A DNA stretch of 10,353 nucleotides from Caldisericota bacterium (GTDB taxonomy: Bacteria > Caldisericota > Caldisericia > Caldisericales > Caldisericaceae): contig DAOWNX010000013.1 in the NCBI GenBank assembly GCA_030642335.1, forward strand, positions 1 to 10,353, given 5' to 3'. Positions 1-6,267 of this stretch are shown here, piece after piece. A program made the position numbers and the translations under genes. Each line of letters begins with the position of its first letter. The stretch's first letter is position 1. The notes beneath the pieces were generated by a model, which did no database searches, was not told the origin of the DNA, and saw only the letters and a program-made list of their open reading frames with translations.

Positions 1-1155
1 ATTTATAGCCACTGCTTTCCCATTTGCGATGAATGGGAATTCGCCTATAACGGTATCGATACCGCTTTCTTTTGCTTCTTCTTCCGTTAGTCCCACTGAT
101 GCAATTTCTGGTGATGAGAAGATGGCCCAGGGCATAATCCTGTAATTCATTTTTTTATCTTTTCCAGCAATGATTTCTGCTACAATGTTTCCTTCTTTTT
201 GCGCTTTATGTGCAAGGAACAATCCGCCTATTACATCGCCGTTTGCGTAAATGTTTGGTATGTTTGTTCTGAGTTTCTCATCAACTAAGATTTTTCCTTT
301 TTCAGTTTCAATGCCCAATTCTTCTATTCCTATGCCTGTAGAATTTAATTTTCTTCCAATAGAAACTAATGCTTTTTCAGTTATAATTTTCTCTCCGCTG
401 CTTAAAGTGGATACGACATTTCCATTTCCTTGTATCTCTACATTGTCAATTTTTGTTCCTGTTTTTATTTCAACACCCTTTTTAACGAGTATTCTTTGAA
501 CCATTGATGTAAGTTTTCTTTCTTTTATTGTCGGGATAATTTGCGGCATCATTTCAATGATGGTTACTTTTGTGCCAAATGCGGAAAAAACTGTTGCAAA
601 TTCAATGCCAATTGCTCCTGCTCCTACGATAAGTATGTTTTTAGGATATTCTGTGAGGTTCAGCGCCTCGTCACTTGTGAGCACATTTTTCCTATCAATT
701 TTGAATGCTGGTATCATTGCTGGTTCTGATCCCGTTGCAATAATAATATCTTTTGCCTTTATTCTTTCCGTGCCTTCATTGCTTGTGATTTCTATTGTGT
801 GTGGACCTAAAAGTTTCCCGCTCCCCCTTTTTACTACAATCTTCCTTGCTTTGAGTAGAAATTCTATGCCTGCTACGAGCCGTCGTACAACTGTATCTTT
901 TCTTTTCTGGATTGCATTTGGGTCGAAAGATACATTTTCAACTGTTATGCCAAATGATTTGAATTCTTTTGCGTTGGTGTATATTTCTGCCATTTTTAGC
1001 AGCGTTTTTGTTGGAACACAACCTCTATTTAAACATGTTCCACCGATTTTTCTGTGTTCGATGATTACAACTTTCTTTCCTAAATCTGTGGCTCTTATCG
1101 CTGCAACATACCCACCTGGGCCTGCTCCTATAATTGCTACATCAAATTCTTCCAT
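1..1155 (-). CDS. lpdA: Dihydrolipoamide dehydrogenase (E3), partial: C-terminus beyond the left edge
   Basis: Flavoprotein disulfide reductase that reoxidises dihydrolipoyl groups of 2-oxoacid dehydrogenase or glycine-cleavage complexes, passing electrons through a redox disulfide and FAD to NAD+. I translated the reverse strand in full and found no stop in 385 codons. Seen: FAD-binding GAGPGG at residues 10-15; the redox disulfide motif GGTCLNRGCVPTK with C41 and C46; the central ATGSEP segment around 140-145; the NAD-binding GAGAIG at 178-183 with an acidic E201 closing the second strand, which favours NAD over NADP; and a GDV motif of the second FAD contact. The family is usually about 455-470 residues, so the last 70-85, including the His-Glu pair of the dimer interface, are outside the window. 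The ATG has AAGGAGG (1167-1173) 11 nt upstream. No partner E1/E2 or lipoate gene is visible, so the complex served is unknown. Mercuric or glutathione reductases share the fold, but the disulfide motif and sequence style fit Lpd. Confidence 0.93.
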   Translation of the reverse strand, partial: MEEFDVAIIGAGPGGYVAAIRATDLGKKVVIIEHRKIGGTCLNRGCVPTKTLLKMAEIYTNAKEFKSFGITVENVSFDPNAIQKRKDTVVRRLVAGIEFLLKARKIVVKRGSGKLLGPHTIEITSNEGTERIKAKDIIIATGSEPAMIPAFKIDRKNVLTSDEALNLTEYPKNILIVGAGAIGIEFATVFSAFGTKVTIIEMMPQIIPTIKERKLTSMVQRILVKKGVEIKTGTKIDNVEIQGNGNVVSTLSSGEKIITEKALVSIGRKLNSTGIGIEELGIETEKGKILVDEKLRTNIPNIYANGDVIGGLFLAHKAQKEGNIVAEIIAGKDKKMNYRIMPWAIFSSPEIASVGLTEEEAKESGIDTVIGEFPFIANGKAVAIN

Positions 1156-1183
1156 TTTTATTTGCGCCTCCTTGATTATCTTT

Positions 1184-1215
1184 ATTATATAGAATAAAAA
1201 AAACAATCTTTTCAA
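1184..1215 (-). promoter_or_regulatory. Possible promoter for lpdA
   Basis: On the minus strand a perfect TATAAT (1184-1189) lies about 29 nt upstream of the lpdA ATG, which would leave a leader of about 20 nt containing the SD. A TTGAAA (1210-1215) is the best -35 seen, but its 20-nt spacer is too long to be ideal. The terminator immediately upstream implies lpdA needs its own promoter. Confidence 0.4.
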
Positions 1216-1220
1216 CTATT

Positions 1221-1254
1221 CTAAAAAGCCCTCTTTTAAAAGAGGGCTTTTTAG
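1221..1254 (-). terminator. Rho-independent terminator after the arsR-CMD unit
   Basis: A perfect 34-bp palindrome centred on TTTTAAAA, with GCCCTC/GAGGGC core arms and flanking A and T runs, lies 13 bp past the stop of the CMD-family gene. On the minus strand the stem ends in TTTTTAG, as expected of an intrinsic terminator. It separates the arsR-CMD transcript from lpdA. Its symmetry means it could also work on the plus strand, where no gene precedes it. Confidence 0.85.
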
Positions 1255-1267
1255 GGTAAAGAATTAA

Positions 1268-1621
1268 TTATTTTGCACCAAACTGGTCACATGCATCAAT
1301 TGCGTATTTGATGTATGCAACTGCTGGGCCTCCTCCCATGAGAGCTGCTACTAAGCAAGATTCAAGGATTTCTTTTTTTGTTGCTCCTTCTCCAATTGCG
1401 TTTTTTACGTGGAATGCAATGCAAAAGGGACAACGAGCTGCGACACCGAGCGCTATAGACATGAGTTCTTTTGTTTTTGTTGTAAGCGCGCCTGGTTTCT
1501 CTGCCTGCTTTACGAATTCCATTAAAGCACCTGCGAAACCCGGGTCAGCTGCTCCAAGTTTCTGGATGAGATCGTGAAACTGGTCTAGATATTTCTGTGC
1601 ATCTGTTGTTACGTCTGCCAT
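1268..1621 (-). CDS. Carboxymuconolactone decarboxylase / AhpD-like family protein
   Basis: Small helical protein of 117 residues. The core reads KELMSIALGVAARCPFCIAFH, giving the CxxC-x3-H signature (C64, C67, H71) with an upstream acidic residue E52, as in the peroxidase-type AhpD subfamily where the cysteines and histidine form a thiol-based active site. A GAT turn near 79-81 and a Gly-rich helix (residues 95-99) also match the family. Members act as alkylhydroperoxidases, as decarboxylases or in unknown thiol redox roles. The CxxC favours a redox role, but the substrate cannot be read from sequence. The gene starts 5 bp after the arsR stop; its SD (AAAGGAGG) lies over the last codons of arsR, so the two are almost certainly cotranscribed and may be translationally coupled. 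It ends just before a strong terminator. The family call is firm, the chemistry is inferred. Confidence 0.9.
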   Translation of the reverse strand: MADVTTDAQKYLDQFHDLIQKLGAADPGFAGALMEFVKQAEKPGALTTKTKELMSIALGVAARCPFCIAFHVKNAIGEGATKKEILESCLVAALMGGGPAVAYIKYAIDACDQFGAK

Positions 1622-1626
1622 GATTA

Positions 1627-1947
1627 TTACCTCCTTTCTTTTATGATTAAAAATTGTTTCGATAAATCTTCTAATAGTGATATTATTTTTTTATCGCTTA
1701 TTTTATAAAAGACTTCTCTTCCCTTTTTTTCTTTCTTTACCCATCCCTTATAGCGTAAATTATTGAGGTGGATTGATATAGAAGATTGCGGTATATTTAG
1801 TGTTTTGGAAATCGTGCTTACATTTTTTGGCCCACTTTTAAGAAAACATATTATTGCAACTCTTTTTGGATTGGCCAATGCCGTAATAAATTCCGATAAT
1901 TCTATGCATGTTTTTAAATCTTTGTATAATGCTTTTTTTGTTTTCAT
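1627..1947 (-). CDS. ArsR-family winged-helix transcriptional regulator
   Basis: 106-residue DNA-binding protein of ArsR/SmtB size. Seen: N-terminal helix, ALANPKRVAIICFLKSGPKN (the typical 'LA(N/D)P-R--IL--L' opening), a helix-turn-helix around residues 43-66 with SSISIHLNNL as recognition helix, then the wing KGWVKKEKKGREVFYKIS (68-85) and a C-terminal dimerisation helix. The alpha-3 metal motif (ELCVCDL-type) is absent and only two cysteines occur (C14, C34), so it is not a standard As/Cd sensor; thiol-redox or other ligand sensing is possible but unproven. It heads a two-gene unit with the CMD/AhpD-like gene. Its start codon lies 10 nt beyond a perfect -10 box and has no SD, so the message is probably leaderless or nearly so. 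A 28-bp inverted repeat over its own promoter suggests autorepression. Confidence 0.9.
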   Translation of the reverse strand: MKTKKALYKDLKTCIELSEFITALANPKRVAIICFLKSGPKNVSTISKTLNIPQSSISIHLNNLRYKGWVKKEKKGREVFYKISDKKIISLLEDLSKQFLIIKERR

Positions 1948-1956
1948 TATAATTCT

Positions 1957-1984
1957 ATTATATTGAAATATTTAAATATGTCAA
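1957..1984 (-). promoter_or_regulatory. Consensus promoter of the arsR unit
   Basis: Minus-strand TTGACA (1979-1984) and TATAAT (1957-1962), both perfect sigma-70 hexamers, are separated by 16 nt. The -10 box ends 9 nt before the arsR ATG, so transcription should begin about 1-4 nt from the start codon. Confidence 0.8.
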
Positions 1985-1987
1985 TAT
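1960..1987. promoter_or_regulatory. Inverted repeat over the arsR promoter: candidate ArsR operator
   Basis: 28-bp dyad of form ATATTGA-n-ATATTTAAATAT-n-TCAATAT with one mismatched pair (1967/1980). It covers the -35, the whole spacer and the upstream edge of the -10 of the arsR promoter. This is where an autoregulatory ArsR dimer would block RNA polymerase, and the AT-rich, roughly 12-plus-12 layout resembles known ArsR/SmtB operators. Binding is inferred. Confidence 0.65.
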
Positions 1988-2011
1988 GTTGTGAGAAAAT
2001 TTTCACAATAT
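1986..2011. promoter_or_regulatory. Second inverted repeat, TTGTGA-N8-TCACAA
   Basis: Perfect arms TTGTGA (1989-1994) and TCACAA (2003-2008) with an 8-nt AT-rich centre, and outer AT/AT pairs at 1986-1987 and 2010-2011. It abuts the candidate ArsR operator, centred about 50 bp upstream of the expected arsR start and about 84 bp upstream of the DUF554 start. The arms recall Rex and CRP half-sites, but both of those use a 6-nt centre, so the binding protein is unknown. Confidence 0.45.
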
Positions 2012-2048
2012 TTTAAAAATGTACTATTTAGTTTGTATATGTTTGATA

Positions 2049-2076
2049 TTGGCAAAATGTTTAAAAGATGTATAAT
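2049..2076 (+). promoter_or_regulatory. Promoter of the DUF554 gene
   Basis: TTGGCA (2049-2054), 16-nt spacer, perfect TATAAT (2071-2076). The ATG at 2083 follows the -10 by only 6 nt, placing the expected first transcribed base at or next to the start codon. This promoter lies inside the longer reading frame that begins at 2068 and argues against that upstream start. Confidence 0.7.
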
Positions 2077-2082
2077 TTTTGT

Positions 2083-2760
2083 ATGAAAGGCACAATTATA
2101 AATGTTATTACAGTTATAGTCGGAAGCAGCATTGGGATTTTTGTCGGGGATAAGCTTCCGGAGCGTTTTAAAGCCGTTATTATTCAGGCAATCGGGCTGT
2201 TTACTTTTTTGATAGGAACATCAATGATGCTAAAAGGGGAGCATTTTATCATTGTGTTTCTTGCACTTGTTCTTGGTGGTATTACCGGGGAGGCGTTGCG
2301 GCTTGAAACACATCTTACCAGCGTAATAGAACGATTGAAAAGTAGAGTATCTCCTGATTCTCCACATTTTGTGGAAGGTTTTGTCACAGCAACACTTATT
2401 TTCTGTGTCGGTGCTATGACTGTCGTGGGCTCTATTCAGGAAGGACTTACCGGTGATGCTACCCTTCTATACACAAAATCTGTTATGGATGGCATTACTT
2501 CCCTTACGCTTGCGTCAAGTTTTGGTATCGGCGTTATTTTTTCTGCCGGTTCTGTACTTGTTATTCAGGGAAGTTTGACGCTTCTGGGAAGTAAATTGCA
2601 ATTTCTTGCAAATCCTGCGTATATCAACAATCTTACATCTGTCGGTGGAGTGCTCATTATTGCCTTAGGATTTGAACTTTTACAGATAAAAAAGATAAAG
2701 ATATTAAATCTCTTGCCTGCTCTTGTTTATGCTGTCTTATTTACTCTTCTTGTAAAGTAG
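2083..2760 (+). CDS. DUF554 (YqgA/YdfK-type) integral membrane protein
   Basis: 225-residue hydrophobic protein of unknown biochemical function, matching the DUF554 family in length and landmarks. Residues 1-22 (MKGTIINVITVIVGSSIG...) match the usual family N-terminus; GGITGEALRLE at about 65-75 and FCVGAMTVVGSIQEGLTGD at 107-125 are its most recognisable segments. Predicted membrane spans are near 5-22, 31-50, 54-70, 99-118, 138-167, 187-202 and 207-224. I prefer ATG 2083 over ATG 2068: the family begins at this point, a perfect -10 box sits 6 nt upstream, and the earlier start would put the promoter inside the gene. No SD precedes either ATG. The gene is divergent from arsR and could share its regulation through the intervening dyads. 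Its 3' end overlaps the convergent ABC-F gene by 24 bp. Family certain; role (possibly transport) unknown. Confidence 0.88.
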   Translation: MKGTIINVITVIVGSSIGIFVGDKLPERFKAVIIQAIGLFTFLIGTSMMLKGEHFIIVFLALVLGGITGEALRLETHLTSVIERLKSRVSPDSPHFVEGFVTATLIFCVGAMTVVGSIQEGLTGDATLLYTKSVMDGITSLTLASSFGIGVIFSAGSVLVIQGSLTLLGSKLQFLANPAYINNLTSVGGVLIIALGFELLQIKKIKILNLLPALVYAVLFTLLVK

Positions 2761-4416
2761 CTGGACTTTCTTTTTTAATATATTAAGTTCTTTTATTTTT
2801 TTCTCGTTACTGTGTTCGTTCTTTAAAAGTTTTTCGAGATAGGCGATGCGGCTATTTATTTTATTTATTTCTTTTTGCGAATTATCTTTCGTATTTTTTT
2901 CGTCTTCTAATTGTTTAGCGTGCAATTTTCCGTTTTTCAAATAATATGTTTTGTTGACTAAATTTTTTAATACATATCTGTCGTGTGTTACAAGCAGAAT
3001 TGTGCCGTCGAAATTTTTTAGCGCTTCCAGCACTACTTCCTTCATCGGGATGCTCAGATGGTTCGTAACTTCGTCAAGTACCAGGAAATTTCCTTTCATT
3101 ATACTCATTTTTGCAAGGAGCAGTTTTTTCTTTTCGCCGCCGCTAAACTCTCTTATTTTTTTAAATACGTCATCTTCCGTGAAGTCAAACAGTGCTAAAA
3201 CATCTCTTGCGTCCGGGATTGTGTATCCGTATGCGATTATTTCGTCCAGTGGTGTTGATTCAGGATCCATGAGAAATGCATCTTGTGGAAAGTAGCCGAT
3301 GCTTATGCTATTGCCGATCTTTACACTGCCAGAATCTGCGTTTTCTTTTCCTACAATAATTTTGAGCAAAGTAGATTTTCCACTGCCGTTTCTTCCAAGT
3401 ATTCCTATTCTTTCCTTCCGCTTTATTAAAAGGGTTATATCGTTAAGAACATTTTTTTGGCCAAAACTCTTCTTTATGTGAAACAATTCTGCTACCTTTT
3501 CTCCACCTCTTCCTGCCATTTCTATTCGTATTTTCTTCTGTCTCTCTTTTTTTACTTCAGGAACTTCGATTTTCTGCAGTTTTTTCTCCCTGCTTTTTGC
3601 CTGTTTTGCCCTTGTACCATACCTGAATCTTTCTATGAATATTTTTTCTTTTTCAATTATCTTTAATAATCTTTCTCTTTCTTTTATTTTAGTGGTGTCG
3701 TTTCTGTTTTTTGTTTCATCAAATTTGTCATAGTTTCCTTTATATTCTTCTACCTCTCCACCTTTTAAGTGAAGTATATGAGTTGTTATGCGGTTAATAA
3801 ATGTTTTATCGTGTGAAACGATGAGCAAGCCTCCGTTAAATTTTTTCAAACTTTCTTCCAATGTTTCTATCGATTCTATATCCAGGTGGTTTGTTGGTTC
3901 GTCTAGAATGAGCAGATCTGGTTGTGAAAGAAGTGCTTTGATAATTAAGCATTTTGTGCGTTCGCCTCCGCTCATATTTCGTAGTTTCAGCGAAACTGTT
4001 TCTTCGCTTAAGCGGAACTTATCTATCATACTGCACATTGTCTGTTTATAGCTATATCCTCCGATACTTTCATATTGCGCGATTAATTTGCCGTATTTTT
4101 CGTTAAAGTTTTTACTTTTTTCTATGCGAGAAAGTTTTTCTTCGATAGTTTTAATGTTTTGAAATGCACTTTCTATTTCTTCTATCCCAGTTCTATCTAA
4201 AAATTTTATTTCCTGCGGTATGTATGCAAAAGTCCCGTTTAAAAGAACTTTACCGCTATCTGGCGTAAGAGATCCAATGATGATTTCCAGTAGCGTGGTC
4301 TTTCCCGTGCCATTTTCTCCTACAAGAATTTTATGCTCTCTATCTACTGAGAAAGTGACATCTCTTAAAATTTTTTCCCCTTCGTTTACAAAATTTATTT
4401 TATCTACTATTAACAT
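2737..4416 (-). CDS. ABC-F family ATPase (duplicated ATP-binding cassette, ribosome-associated type)
   Basis: Soluble 559-residue protein with two ABC domains and no membrane segment. Domain 1: Walker A GENGTGKT (33-40), signature SGGER (149-153), Walker B LLILDEPTNHLD (168-179), H-loop SHD (201-203). A charged helical linker follows (about 235-300) with the RAKQAKSREKKLQK segment typical of the ABC-F ribosome-contacting linker. Domain 2: Walker A GRNGSGKS (341-348), SGGE (425-428), Walker B LVLDEVTNHLSI (445-456), THD (477-479). The tail (about 505-559) is a Lys/Glu-rich coiled coil like that of Uup/YdiF-type members. ABC-F proteins act on the ribosome to resolve stalled states, and some protect against antibiotics; sequence alone does not say which. 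In domain 2 the usual DEPTNHLD reads DEVTNHLS; the catalytic Glu is kept. The SD AAGGAG (4421-4426) lies 4 nt before the ATG. The 3' end overlaps the convergent DUF554 gene by 24 bp. Confidence 0.92.
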   Translation of the reverse strand: MLIVDKINFVNEGEKILRDVTFSVDREHKILVGENGTGKTTLLEIIIGSLTPDSGKVLLNGTFAYIPQEIKFLDRTGIEEIESAFQNIKTIEEKLSRIEKSKNFNEKYGKLIAQYESIGGYSYKQTMCSMIDKFRLSEETVSLKLRNMSGGERTKCLIIKALLSQPDLLILDEPTNHLDIESIETLEESLKKFNGGLLIVSHDKTFINRITTHILHLKGGEVEEYKGNYDKFDETKNRNDTTKIKERERLLKIIEKEKIFIERFRYGTRAKQAKSREKKLQKIEVPEVKKERQKKIRIEMAGRGGEKVAELFHIKKSFGQKNVLNDITLLIKRKERIGILGRNGSGKSTLLKIIVGKENADSGSVKIGNSISIGYFPQDAFLMDPESTPLDEIIAYGYTIPDARDVLALFDFTEDDVFKKIREFSGGEKKKLLLAKMSIMKGNFLVLDEVTNHLSIPMKEVVLEALKNFDGTILLVTHDRYVLKNLVNKTYYLKNGKLHAKQLEDEKNTKDNSQKEINKINSRIAYLEKLLKNEHSNEKKIKELNILKKKVQLLYKKSK

Positions 4417-4434
4417 TTTTCTCCTTGATGCATT

Positions 4435-4462
4435 TTGAAAATTTTATCTTATAATATAAAAT
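4435..4462 (+). promoter_or_regulatory. Probable promoter of the acyl-CoA dehydrogenase gene
   Basis: TTGAAA (4435-4440), 16-nt spacer, TAAAAT (4457-4462), giving a leader of about 30 nt. A TATAAT at 4450-4455 is an alternative -10 but only has TTGATG 19 nt upstream. It overlaps the oppositely directed ABC-F promoter, so the two may interfere. Confidence 0.5.
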
Positions 4463-4478
4463 GATTTAGATTTTACAA
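4451..4478 (-). promoter_or_regulatory. Probable promoter of the ABC-F gene
   Basis: Minus-strand TTGTAA (4473-4478), 16-nt spacer, TATTAT (4451-4456). Transcription would start near 4444, leaving a roughly 28-nt leader that holds the SD. Confidence 0.5.
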
Positions 4479-4499
4479 GTGAAAGGTAAAAGGTGAAAT

Positions 4500-5627
4500 A
4501 TGGAAAATGAAGTATTGACTGCTACACATGATTTTTGCAAAAAATATATTCAGCCGTATGAGAAAGAGATCGACCTTGATGGTAAATTTATAAAAGAAAT
4601 ATTAAAAGAACTTTCTTCTCATGGTTTTATGGCGCTACCTTTTCCAAAAAAATATGGAGGGCTAGAGCAAAGTACTATTCTTTATTCAAAAACAGCAACT
4701 ATTATTTCGCAATACAGTGGTACGATTGCAAGCGTTCTTGGGGCACATTGTCTTGCTGTATTTTCTGTCCTTTTTGGAGGAGGAGAAGAACAGAAAGAAA
4801 AATACCTCCCTGATTTAATAAAAGGGCGATTAATTGGCTCTTTTGCTCTTACCGAACAAAATGCTGGGTCTGATCCCGCTTCAATAGAAACGGAAGCCAT
4901 AAGAGATGGCAATTTTTATATCTTGAACGGCACAAAGGTATTTACTACTAATGCGGGTTTATCTGATTTGTATATTGTCATGGCAAAGACGGATAAAGAG
5001 AGAGGAGCAAGAGGTATTTCTACTTTTATCATTGACAGGAACGATAAAAATTTTGTTATAGGAAGACAGGAAAAAAAGATGGCTTTTCCAGGCCTTCCTA
5101 ATGCCTCGTTGCTTTTGAACAGCGTGAGAATTCCCAAAGAGAGACTACTTGGACGTGAGGGAACAGGATTTATTATCGTAAAAAAAGTACTGGATATAGG
5201 CCGTGTTGCTGCTGCTTCTGCTGCTGTGGGGCTTGCAAAACGTGCTCTAATTGAAAGCGTAAGATACAGTAAGCAGAGGGAACAGTTTGGAAAACCGATA
5301 AGTTCTTTTGAAATGATACAATCTCATATTGCAGATATGGGTACAAAGGTGGAGGCTGCTGAGCTCCTTACATTAAAAGCTGCTGAAGCTGCTGATCAAA
5401 AACGAAGAGATGCTGCAAAGATTGCGGCAATGGCAAAATATTTTACAGCGCAGGTGGCTGTGGATGTATCCTGCCTTGCTGTGCAAATTTTTGGAGGGTA
5501 TGGTTTTATACAAGACTATGTAGTGGAACGACTATACAGGGAGGCCAAAATGTACGAAATTATAGAGGGAACAAACGAGATTCAAAAACTTATTATAGCA
5601 AATGCATTGCTTAAGGAGATGGAATAA
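4500..5627 (+). CDS. Acyl-CoA dehydrogenase
   Basis: FAD enzyme of 375 residues, full family length, that introduces a trans-2,3 double bond into acyl-CoA and passes electrons to electron-transfer flavoprotein. Seen: N-terminal helical domain (1-110); FAD/substrate segment FALTEQNAGSD (115-125); the middle beta domain with LNGTKVFTTNAGLSD (142-156); the C-terminal helical domain with KQREQFGKPI (258-267) and GGYGF (332-336); and the catalytic-base region IIEGTNEIQ, with E356 at the position of the base in medium- and short-chain enzymes. Substrate chain length is not readable; with butyrate kinase nearby, short-chain or branched-chain acyl-CoA is plausible. No etfA/etfB lie in the window. AGGTGA (4491-4496) precedes the ATG by 3 nt. 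The stop overlaps the next start by one base (TAATG), so this gene and the kinase downstream form an operon. Confidence 0.93.
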   Translation: MENEVLTATHDFCKKYIQPYEKEIDLDGKFIKEILKELSSHGFMALPFPKKYGGLEQSTILYSKTATIISQYSGTIASVLGAHCLAVFSVLFGGGEEQKEKYLPDLIKGRLIGSFALTEQNAGSDPASIETEAIRDGNFYILNGTKVFTTNAGLSDLYIVMAKTDKERGARGISTFIIDRNDKNFVIGRQEKKMAFPGLPNASLLLNSVRIPKERLLGREGTGFIIVKKVLDIGRVAAASAAVGLAKRALIESVRYSKQREQFGKPISSFEMIQSHIADMGTKVEAAELLTLKAAEAADQKRRDAAKIAAMAKYFTAQVAVDVSCLAVQIFGGYGFIQDYVVERLYREAKMYEIIEGTNEIQKLIIANALLKEME

Positions 5628-6226
5628 TGTATATCGTAGTTTCGGGAAACATTGGCGCAGGAAAAACTTCTCTTTCTCAAATTATATCAAAAAAGATGGG
5701 CTTTAGCGTTTATTTTGAAGATTTTCAAGGGAACCTTTTTCTTAAAAATTATTACAAGGATATGAAGAGATGGGCTTTTGCTACGCAGATTAATTTTCTT
5801 GCGTTGCGTTATGAGCAAATCCTTCACCATGTTTTGCTTTCAAATGTTCCTGCTATTCTTGACCGTTCCATTTACGAGGATAAAGAAGTATTTGCACGCT
5901 CTCTTCATGAAGAAGGGCTTATGACAGATGAAGAGTGGGTGGTGTACAATAAGCTTTATAGTCTTATGGTGGGACACCTCCCTTCCCCGAATCTTCTTAT
6001 TTATCTGGAAAAAGATACGGACGAATTAATGAGAAATATAGCAGGCAGAGGGAGAGATTTTGAGAAAATCCCCAGAGAATATTTGGAAAATTTAGATAAA
6101 AGATATAAACATTTTTATGAAAACTGGCATTTTCCAAAAATTAAGATAATAGATGATATATATGCACATAAGGACGAACTTATAGAAAGAGTTAAAAATG
6201 CGTTATATTTTTCACAATGTGATTAA
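5627..6226 (+). CDS. Deoxynucleoside kinase family protein
   Basis: 199-residue kinase of the dCK/dGK/dAK family, which uses a nucleoside triphosphate to phosphorylate the 5'-OH of salvaged deoxynucleosides. Seen: P-loop GNIGAGKT (7-14); FED (30-32), where E31 fits the catalytic acid after strand 2; the DRS motif (79-81) followed by IYED; and the arginine-rich lid GRGRDFE (140-146). Length fits the bacterial family (about 200-220). Specificity for purine or pyrimidine substrates cannot be told by eye. The start codon overlaps the stop of the acyl-CoA dehydrogenase (TAATG at 5625-5629), with AAGGAG at 5613-5618, indicating coupled translation. The functional link with an acyl-CoA dehydrogenase is not obvious, so this may be a simple gene-packing operon. 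No clear terminator follows; the gdh promoter begins 6 bp past the stop. Confidence 0.88.
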   Translation: MYIVVSGNIGAGKTSLSQIISKKMGFSVYFEDFQGNLFLKNYYKDMKRWAFATQINFLALRYEQILHHVLLSNVPAILDRSIYEDKEVFARSLHEEGLMTDEEWVVYNKLYSLMVGHLPSPNLLIYLEKDTDELMRNIAGRGRDFEKIPREYLENLDKRYKHFYENWHFPKIKIIDDIYAHKDELIERVKNALYFSQCD

Positions 6227-6231
6227 ATATA

Positions 6232-6259
6232 TTGAAAAAAAAATGACAAGTATTATAAT
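6232..6259 (+). promoter_or_regulatory. Promoter of the glutamate dehydrogenase transcript
   Basis: TTGAAA (6232-6237), 16-nt spacer, perfect TATAAT (6254-6259). Expected initiation near 6266-6268 gives a leader of about 100 nt before the gdh ATG, unusually long for this window, and places an ATG (6268) at the very 5' end of the RNA. Confidence 0.7.
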
Positions 6260-6267
6260 GTGCCGTG

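Noticed and set aside
557..1192. Long forward reading frame of 211 codons on the plus strand
   Set aside because: It is antisense to the fully recognisable lpdA gene, has no family resemblance and is explained by the codon use of the real gene.
1989..2008. Rex or CRP binding site
   Set aside because: The arms match, but the centre is 8 nt rather than the 6 nt of those sites; kept only as an unassigned dyad.
2068..2082. Upstream ATG extending the DUF554 protein by five residues
   Set aside because: It would place a perfect promoter -10 inside the gene, adds residues that relatives lack and has no better SD than ATG 2083.
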